A stretch of 64,000 bases of DNA from WHSW01 sp963767475. GTDB taxonomy: Bacteria > Actinomycetota > Thermoleophilia > Solirubrobacterales > 70-9. Positions within the stretch are counted from its first letter, which is position 1. The number at the start of each line of letters is the position of its first letter. Both the position numbers and the translations under genes were made by a program. This document shows positions 58,697 through 64,000 of this stretch, piece after piece. A model generated the notes under the pieces. The model made no database searches. It had not been told where the DNA came from and saw only the letters and a list, made by a program, of their open reading frames with translations. The stretch is taken from positions 248,001-312,000 of the forward strand of contig CAVYEI010000006.1 of the NCBI GenBank assembly GCA_963767475.1, in the 5' to 3' direction.

Positions 58697-60222
58697 TTGC
58701 GGATGCCCGCCCTCCCCACGATTCCCGCCGGCTGGCGGGACCCCTTGCACGTGGCGATCATCGCCGTCGTCAGCCTGATCGGAATCGGCGCCGCGCTGGC
58801 GACGTATCTGGTCTTCAAGCGCGACTCGGACCAGACCTGCCCGCCCCCGTGCACGCTCGAGCGCGAGCAGAAGCCGGCCACGCACGCGCAGCAGTTCGAG
58901 ACCGTCGATTGGCCGCTCTACGGCTATGACGAGCAGCGAACGCGCTACCTGCCGACGAAGCGGGTGAAGCCTCCCTACGACGCCTCCGAGTGGAGCTTTC
59001 AGGCGGGCAAGCTGCTCGAGTTCTCGCCGATCGTCGCCAAGGGCACGCTCTACTTCCAAGACAAGGACGCGCTCTTCTACGCACTCAGCGCCGACAAGGG
59101 CAAGGTCGAGTGGAAGAAGGACATCGGCGGTCTCGGGGCCGCGTCTCCGGCCTACTCACATGGCGTGGTCTACGCGGTCACGCTGCAGCGCGCCCCGGGG
59201 TCGACCAGGGCGAGGCGCTGGCGATGCGGGCCAAGGACGGCAAGCTGCTCTGGCGTTTTCCGCTCCCCGGGCGAAGCGAGACCTCGCCGATCGTGATCGG
59301 CAGCCACGTGATCGTCGGCAGCGAGTCGGGCGACGTCTTCGCGCTCGACCGCAAGACCGGCAAGCCCGACTGGCAGGTGCAGACCGCCGGCGCGGTCAAG
59401 GGCGGGCTGGCGTTCGACGACGGCGTCCTCTACGGCGCCAACTACGCCGGCCAGGTGTTCGCCCTGCGCGCCTCGAGCGGCGCCTACGTATGGCAATCGA
59501 GCACCCAGGGCCTCAGTTTCGGCCGCGGCGGGCCCGTGTACTCGACCGTGGCCGTCGCCTTCGGGCGCGTCTACCTGGGCTCGATCGACACCCGCGTGTA
59601 CTCGTTCGACCAGGACACCGGCGAGCTGCTGTGGAGCCACTCGACCGGCGACTGGGTGTACGCGGCGCCGGCGGTCGCCGACACGCCGAAGACCGATCCG
59701 ACCGTCTACGTCGGCTCCAAGGACCAGAACCTCTACGCGCTCGACGCAAAGACGGGCGAGGTGCGCTGGCAGGAGCACATCGGCGGCGTCATCCTCGGCG
59801 CCGCAACCGTGCTGGGCGAGAACGTCTACGTCGCCGGCCTGGGACCGAACATCGGCACCACCGGCTTCAACGTCAAGACCGGCAAGACGACCTTCGAGTC
59901 GGAGCTGGGCGAATACAACCCGGTGATCTCAGACGGCGAGCGCATGTACCTGACCAGCGCCTCGGGCGTGCGCGCCTTCGAACACGAGACCCCGGCCGAG
60001 CAGCGGCGCGCGGCCCACCGGCGCCGAGCCGAGCGCCATCGCCAGCAGGCGGCCCACCGGGCGAAGCGAAAGCGCCACGAGGCGGCACAGGAGGCGAAGG
60101 ACAACCGCCAGCGCGCGGCCCACCGGGCAAAGCTCGAGCGCCAGCACGCTGCGCACCAGGCCAAGCGCGAGCGCGAACAGCGCCAGCGTGCGGCGCACCG
60201 CGCCGCTCAGCCGGAGAACTGA
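58697..60222 (+). pseudogene. PQQ-type beta-propeller protein (BamB-like), frame broken near 59200
   Basis: From TTG 58697 or ATG 58703: one membrane helix (VAIIAVVSLIGIGAALATYL), then propeller blades in one frame up to VYAVTLQRAP. The blades continue in the next frame from VDQGEALAMRAKDGKLLWRF to the stop at 60222 (LDRKTGKPDWQV; LDAKTGEVRWQE). The break is at the CCCCGGGG run (59195-59202), where one base appears missing: a real frameshift or a sequencing error. The last 75 residues are a basic tail with repeated RAAHRAK-like units. Probably an anchored extracellular propeller, function unknown. Confidence 0.8.
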
Positions 60223-60233
60223 GCGCCGCCAGT

Positions 60234-61130
60234 TCACGGTTGAGCGCTCGCCGGGGCGGTCGGCCCCGGCGCGCCGGCGACGTTTCGCTTGTACATCAGG
60301 CGGGCGAAGGCCCCGGCCGAGATGAACATGAAGGCGCTGTAGACAGCGGCCGGGATCGTCAGCACGGTGGCGATCGAGGCGCCGATCGCGATCGCCAGGG
60401 TGGCGTTGTGGATCCCAAGCTCGATCGCGATCGCGGTGGACTGGCGATCGTCGAGTCGCGCCAGCCTGGCGATCGTGAACGAGATCGCCATCGCGGCGAG
60501 GTTGAGGCTGATCGCGGCGAGCGCGACGTCGTCGATGTTCTCGAGCACCCGCTCGTTCTCGGCGACGATCGCGCCGACGACCACGGCGAGGAAGATCGCC
60601 AGGGCGATGCGCTTCGCCCGCGGCTCCAGCTCGGCGACCCGCTCGGGGGCCCGGCTGCGCAGGTACATGCCGAACGACAGCGGCACGACCGTGATCAGCA
60701 GCACCCTGACGACAACGCCCAGCATGTTGACGTCGTCGTTGAGATCGGTGGCGCCGAAATGCGTCGTCGAGAGCTTCAGGAACAGCGGCACGGTGACCAC
60801 GGCGGCGACGCTCGAAACCGCCGTCATCGTCACCGATAGGGCCGTGTCGCCGCGGGCGAGGTGCGTGAGCATGTTCGCCATCGTGCCGCCGGGCGAGGCG
60901 CCCAAGAGCACCAGCCCGACCGCCAGCGCCGGCTCCAGCGAGTAGAGCTCGGCGATGCCAAAGGCGAGCGCGGGCGAGATCAGGGCCAGATTGAGCATCC
61001 CGATGCCGACGCCCCGCGGGTATGTGACCACGCGCTTGAAGTCGGCCACGGTCAGCGAGAGGCCGAGGGTGGTCATGATCACGGCGAGCGCGATCGGCAG
61101 CAGGGCGACGGCGAACAGCGAGTCCTCCAC
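60234..61130 (-). CDS. bile acid:sodium symporter (BASS) family transporter
   Basis: 298 residues from GTG 61130, about nine to ten helices. LLGASPGGTMANMLTHLARG is the family motif of the sodium-binding region, and AIAIELGIHNATLAIAIG the second crossover helix. Substrates of bacterial BASS proteins include organic anions and pantothenate; none can be chosen here. GATACT lies seven bases before the start. Confidence 0.9.
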   Translation of the reverse strand: MEDSLFAVALLPIALAVIMTTLGLSLTVADFKRVVTYPRGVGIGMLNLALISPALAFGIAELYSLEPALAVGLVLLGASPGGTMANMLTHLARGDTALSVTMTAVSSVAAVVTVPLFLKLSTTHFGATDLNDDVNMLGVVVRVLLITVVPLSFGMYLRSRAPERVAELEPRAKRIALAIFLAVVVGAIVAENERVLENIDDVALAAISLNLAAMAISFTIARLARLDDRQSTAIAIELGIHNATLAIAIGASIATVLTIPAAVYSAFMFISAGAFARLMYKRNVAGAPGPTAPASAQP

Positions 61131-61173
61131 GCGGCGCAGTATCGCCCGCGGAACGCAGGGACCGGACGCGGGC

Positions 61174-61932
61174 CTAGGTCCGCACCGCGATCCCGGCCTC
61201 GCGCATCGCCGCCTTGGCCTCGGCGACGGAGTAGGTGCCGTAGTGGAAGATCGAGGCGGCGAGCACCGCATCGGCCCCGCCCTCGGTGATGCCCTCGACC
61301 AGGTGGCTGAGCTCCCCCACCCCACCCGAGGCGATCACCGGCACGGCGACCGCGTCGGCGACCGCGCGGGTGAGCTCGAGGTCGTAGCCGTCGGTGGTCC
61401 CGTCGCGGTCCATGCTCGTCAGCAGCACCTCCCCCGCCCCCCGTTCCGCCGCCTCGCCAGCCCAGGCGACCGCCTCGCGGCCCTCGACCAAGGTGCGGCC
61501 GCCGTTGACGTAGACGCTCCAGCCGCCGCCGCGACCCTTGGCGTCAATCGCGACCACTACGCATTGGGAGCCGAAGACGACGGCGAGCTCTGAGATCAGG
61601 TCCGGTCGGTCGAGGGCTGAGGAGTTGACCGCGATCTTGTCGGCGCCGGCGTCGAGCACGGCCTGGGCGTCCTCGACCGAGCGGATCCCGCCGCCGATCG
61701 TGAACGGGATGAAGACGTTGTCGGCGGTTCGCCGCGCCAGCTCGACGATCGTGTCGCGCTTCTCGTGCGAGGCGGTGATGTCGAGGAAGACGAGCTCGTC
61801 GGCGCCCTCGGCGTCGTAGCGCTCGGCGAGCTCGACCGGGTCGCCCGCGTCGCGGATGTCGACGAAGTTGGTGCCCTTGACGACGCGGCCGGCGTCGACG
61901 TCGAGGCAGGGGATGACGCGCTTCAGGGCCAC
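61174..61932 (-). CDS. hisF: imidazole glycerol phosphate synthase cyclase subunit
   Basis: 252 residues. Catalytic D11 (VIPCLDVDAGRVVKGTNF), FTIGGGIRSVEDAQAVLDAG and the second Asp in LLTSMDRDGTTDGYDLEL. It forms IGP and AICAR using ammonia from HisH. It is separated from hisA and hisH by two small membrane-protein genes and a GNAT gene. Confidence 0.96.
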   Translation of the reverse strand: MALKRVIPCLDVDAGRVVKGTNFVDIRDAGDPVELAERYDAEGADELVFLDITASHEKRDTIVELARRTADNVFIPFTIGGGIRSVEDAQAVLDAGADKIAVNSSALDRPDLISELAVVFGSQCVVVAIDAKGRGGGWSVYVNGGRTLVEGREAVAWAGEAAERGAGEVLLTSMDRDGTTDGYDLELTRAVADAVAVPVIASGGVGELSHLVEGITEGGADAVLAASIFHYGTYSVAEAKAAMREAGIAVRT

Positions 61933-61948
61933 GGGCTGCCGCCGGCGC

Positions 61949-62197
61949 TCAGGACTTTCCGCGCAGCCGGCCGCGGAGCGCGCCCCAGGCGCCGTGGGCG
62001 AAGGCGCCGGGCTCGAGCTTCTGCGCCAGGCGCAGCATCTCCTCGCGCTCGTTCGCGGAGAGGTTCTTGTGCGGCCTGCCCTTCGACTGCGCGACCAGCA
62101 TCGCCAGCCGATTGCGCTCGTCGCGTTCGAGCAGCGTCGCGTGATGGCGGATCAGGATCGCCACCTGCGCGATCGCGAGGACGCGAAACCAGAACAT
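61949..62197 (-). CDS. small conserved hypothetical protein
   Basis: 82 residues. A hydrophobic N-terminus (MFWFRVLAIAQVAILI) followed by helices rich in charge (RNRLAMLVAQSKGRPHKNLS; EREEMLRLAQKLEPGAF). It may be membrane-associated. TAGCCT ends six bases before the ATG. Lies 16 bp before hisF on the same strand. No family recognised. Confidence 0.65.
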   Translation of the reverse strand: MFWFRVLAIAQVAILIRHHATLLERDERNRLAMLVAQSKGRPHKNLSANEREEMLRLAQKLEPGAFAHGAWGALRGRLRGKS

Positions 62198-62214
62198 GGG
62201 CTGAGGCTACCTGG

Positions 62215-62601
62215 CTAGCTGGCCGGGGTGGCGCGCTCGCGCAGCCAGCCGCCGAGCGCCCCGAACGCGACCCCAAGCACCGTCGTCAGCACGACCAGGA
62301 TGATCGCCGGGTCGGGCAGGTGGGCCTTGGCGTCGGCGCCGTGAATCTCGTGCGCAATCAGGATCGAGGAGCCGAACAGAACGCCGGCGAGGAACCCGCG
62401 CTTGGCACCCGCGGTAGCGCCGTGGTGGTCGAAGCCGGCGCCGATGCCGCCGAGCACGCCGAGGATCGAGAGCACGAGGTAGGTGCCCTCCGAGACGCCG
62501 AGGAAGTAGCCGGTGACCGCGCCGTAGGCAACCGGGAGGATGACCGCGAGCAGCAGCTGAAGGGAGCGGGGCTGCTCGGTCAGCAGCGGGGGCAACTTCA
62601 C
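62215..62601 (-). CDS. small membrane hypothetical protein
   Basis: 128 residues from GTG 62601. Four hydrophobic helices (LLLAVILPVAYGAVTGYFLG; YLVLSILGVLGGIGAGF; GFLAGVLFGSSILIAHEI; IILVVLTTVLGVAFGALGGW). Conserved histidines in GFDHHGATAGAKRG and HEIHG are notable. TAGGAT lies nine bases before the start. Function unknown. Confidence 0.7.
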   Translation of the reverse strand: MKLPPLLTEQPRSLQLLLAVILPVAYGAVTGYFLGVSEGTYLVLSILGVLGGIGAGFDHHGATAGAKRGFLAGVLFGSSILIAHEIHGADAKAHLPDPAIILVVLTTVLGVAFGALGGWLRERATPAS

Positions 62602-62637
62602 GGCTTGCCGATCCTATTCCGATCCCGCCACAATCGC

Positions 62638-63198
62638 GTGATCGAGCCGAGCATTGCCACCCGAGCCGCGACCGTCGCCGACATCGACGCCCTGCTCGCC
62701 AATCTGCGCGCGGGGTTCGAGACCTACGTCGAGTTCGCCCCCGCCGGCTGGCAACCGCCGGAGCCCAACCGCGAACGCACCCTGGCGCTGCTCGGCGCCC
62801 CGAGCACCTGGGCCCTGCTGGCGACCGCCGCCGGCCAGACGCTGGGCCACGTTGCCTTCACCGAGTCGGGCGGCGACCCGTTCGCAGATATCGACGGCTG
62901 GCGCGAGGGGCCGCCGAACCCGGGCGAGGCCCACCTCTGGCAGCTGTTCGTGCTTCCCGAGCACTGGGGCACGGGCGTCGCCGGGTTGCTCCACGCACCG
63001 GCGCTGGAGGCGATGAGCGCGCAGGGATACGAGCGAGCACGGCTGTTCACGCCGGTCGGCAACGCGCGCGCTCGCCGCTTCTACGAGCGCCGCGACTGGC
63101 GCGCCGGCCGGGAACTGCGCGACCCGGATCTCGGCCTCGAGCTGGTCGAGTACCGGATCGAGCTCAGCCCGCGTCCAACGCCGCCTGGCCCTCGCTGA
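62638..63198 (+). CDS. GNAT acetyltransferase
   Basis: 186 residues from GTG 62638. EAHLWQLFVLPEHWGTGVAG is the acetyl-CoA-binding strand and pyrophosphate loop, and ARLFTPVGNARARRFYERRD the following helix. Substrate unknown. Its last 35 bp overlap the 3' end of hisA on the other strand. CACAAT precedes the start. Confidence 0.87.
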   Translation: MIEPSIATRAATVADIDALLANLRAGFETYVEFAPAGWQPPEPNRERTLALLGAPSTWALLATAAGQTLGHVAFTESGGDPFADIDGWREGPPNPGEAHLWQLFVLPEHWGTGVAGLLHAPALEAMSAQGYERARLFTPVGNARARRFYERRDWRAGRELRDPDLGLELVEYRIELSPRPTPPGPR

Positions 63199-63901
63199 CC
63201 GTGAACACCCCGTCGTAGAGCGCCCTACCGACGATCACCCCGGTGACCCCGGGTAGACCGGCGCCGACGATCGCCCGCAGATGATCGAGGGTGCCGATGC
63301 CGCCCGAGTAGATCAGCTCCGCGCCACCGTCGGCCGCGGCCTCGGCGACGGCGCCGAGCTGGTCGAGGCCCGGGCCCTCGAGCGTGCCATCGACCTCGAC
63401 CGGGGTGAAGACGAACCGGCGCACGCCGCGGCGGGCCAGATCGGCGACGACGGCGGCCGAGGTGAGTTCCGTGGCCCGCTCCCAGCCCTCGACCGAGACG
63501 GCGCCGCCGCGAGCATCGGCCGAGACCACGATCCGCTCACCGTGCTCGTCCGCCAGCGACTCGACCAGCGCCGGGTCGGAGAGCGCGGCCGTACCGAGGA
63601 TCGCCCGGGCGGCCCCGGCCGCGAGCACGGACTCGACGTCGCCGGCCTCGCGCAGGCCGCCGCCGACCTGGACCGGGACCGAGGTCGCGTCGCAGATCCG
63701 CGCCACGTGCTCGATGTTCACCGGGGCCCCGGCGCGGGCGCCGTCGAGGTCGACGACGTGCAGCACCCTCGCGCCCTGCTCGACCCAGCGCAGCGCCGCA
63801 TCGAGCGGATCGGCGTCGAAGGCGGTCTCGCGGTCGTAGTCGCCCTGGATCAGTCGCACGGCGTGGCCGTCGCGGATGTCGATGGCCGGGTAGAGGATCA
63901 A
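63164..63901 (-). CDS. hisA: HisA isomerase (ProFAR isomerase)
   Basis: 245 residues from TTG 63901. Catalytic D8 (LYPAIDIRDGHAVRLIQGD), PVQVGGGLREAGDVESVLAA and the second acid in FVFTPVEVDGTLEGPG. The N-terminal loop is HisA-like rather than clearly PriA-like, so a TrpF role is uncertain. The start overlaps the hisH stop as TTGA. Confidence 0.94.
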   Translation of the reverse strand: MILYPAIDIRDGHAVRLIQGDYDRETAFDADPLDAALRWVEQGARVLHVVDLDGARAGAPVNIEHVARICDATSVPVQVGGGLREAGDVESVLAAGAARAILGTAALSDPALVESLADEHGERIVVSADARGGAVSVEGWERATELTSAAVVADLARRGVRRFVFTPVEVDGTLEGPGLDQLGAVAEAAADGGAELIYSGGIGTLDHLRAIVGAGLPGVTGVIVGRALYDGVFTVSEGQAALDAG

Positions 63902-64000
63902 GCTGGAACTACGGCGCAGATGCCGGCGAAGTTGGCCAGCAGGGCGAGCCCGGCGGCGCTCGACTTCTCCGGGTGAAACTGGACGCCGTAGACCGGCGGC
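63898..64000 (-). CDS. hisH: imidazole glycerol phosphate synthase glutaminase subunit, C-terminal end
   Basis: Only the last 34 residues are inside the window. PPVYGVQFHPEKSSAAGLAL contains the catalytic His and Glu of class I glutamine amidotransferases, and ANFAGIC follows as in HisH. It supplies ammonia to HisF. The rest lies beyond base 64000. Confidence 0.9.
   Translation of the reverse strand, partial: PPVYGVQFHPEKSSAAGLALLANFAGICAVVPA

Overview
The window is high-GC, densely coded bacterial chromosome. Gene content points to a deep-branching actinobacterium of the Thermoleophilia (Solirubrobacterales) type: wax-ester/triacylglycerol synthase, a GarA-like FHA protein beside an FtsR-like MerR regulator, a single-motif RsiG-like protein, SepF, a non-mevalonate isoprenoid pathway, and a c-di-AMP riboswitch on an RlpA-like gene. 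The lineage is inferred from content only. I found no rRNA, tRNA, CRISPR array or insertion sequence.

Layout. 1-4 kb: small conserved genes, an RsbW-like kinase convergent with a SigB/F-type sigma factor, and a strong C6-loop hairpin 70 nt upstream of the sigma gene. 4-7 kb: a secreted LVIVD protein followed by decayed gene fragments (VOC, DUF427-like, LuxR/AAA regulator). 7-13 kb: FUSC-like membrane protein, flavin monooxygenase, YqgE, thioredoxin-TPR, CcdA, RlpA with its riboswitch. 13-24 kb: WS/DGAT acyltransferase with stacked operator-like palindromes, a copper module (cupredoxin plus Tat multicopper oxidase), a K+ channel-like protein, a GH3 protein, a metalloprotease and NAD synthetase. 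24-31 kb: small enzymes, hydrolases, a kinase, an SDR and an FAD oxidase. 31-34 kb: an rsiG-like/garA-like/ftsR-like signalling operon. 34-52 kb: pgsA, proS, ispG, rseP, dxr, cdsA, uppS, frr, pyrH, tsf and rpsB. This is the familiar translation/isoprenoid/phospholipid gene string read from right to left, opened by insertions including three tandem secreted paralogs, an acyl-CoA ligase and nfo. 52-58 kb: rluA-type, lspA, yggT, proC, sepF, yggS, pgeF and a CCA-type nucleotidyltransferase, i.e. the tail of a division cluster without divIVA. 58-64 kb: a frameshifted PQQ-type beta-propeller, a BASS-type transporter and hisF, hisA, hisH.

Two expression habits recur. Many genes carry a TANNNT -10-like hexamer ending 6-10 nt before the start codon, which suggests widespread leaderless transcription, including from very short divergent intergenic gaps. 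Genes in operons are often joined by four-base start/stop overlaps of the form NTGA. All four bases occur at N, including two CTG starts that are well supported by the families. Convergent genes sometimes share a CTAG so that both stop codons overlap.
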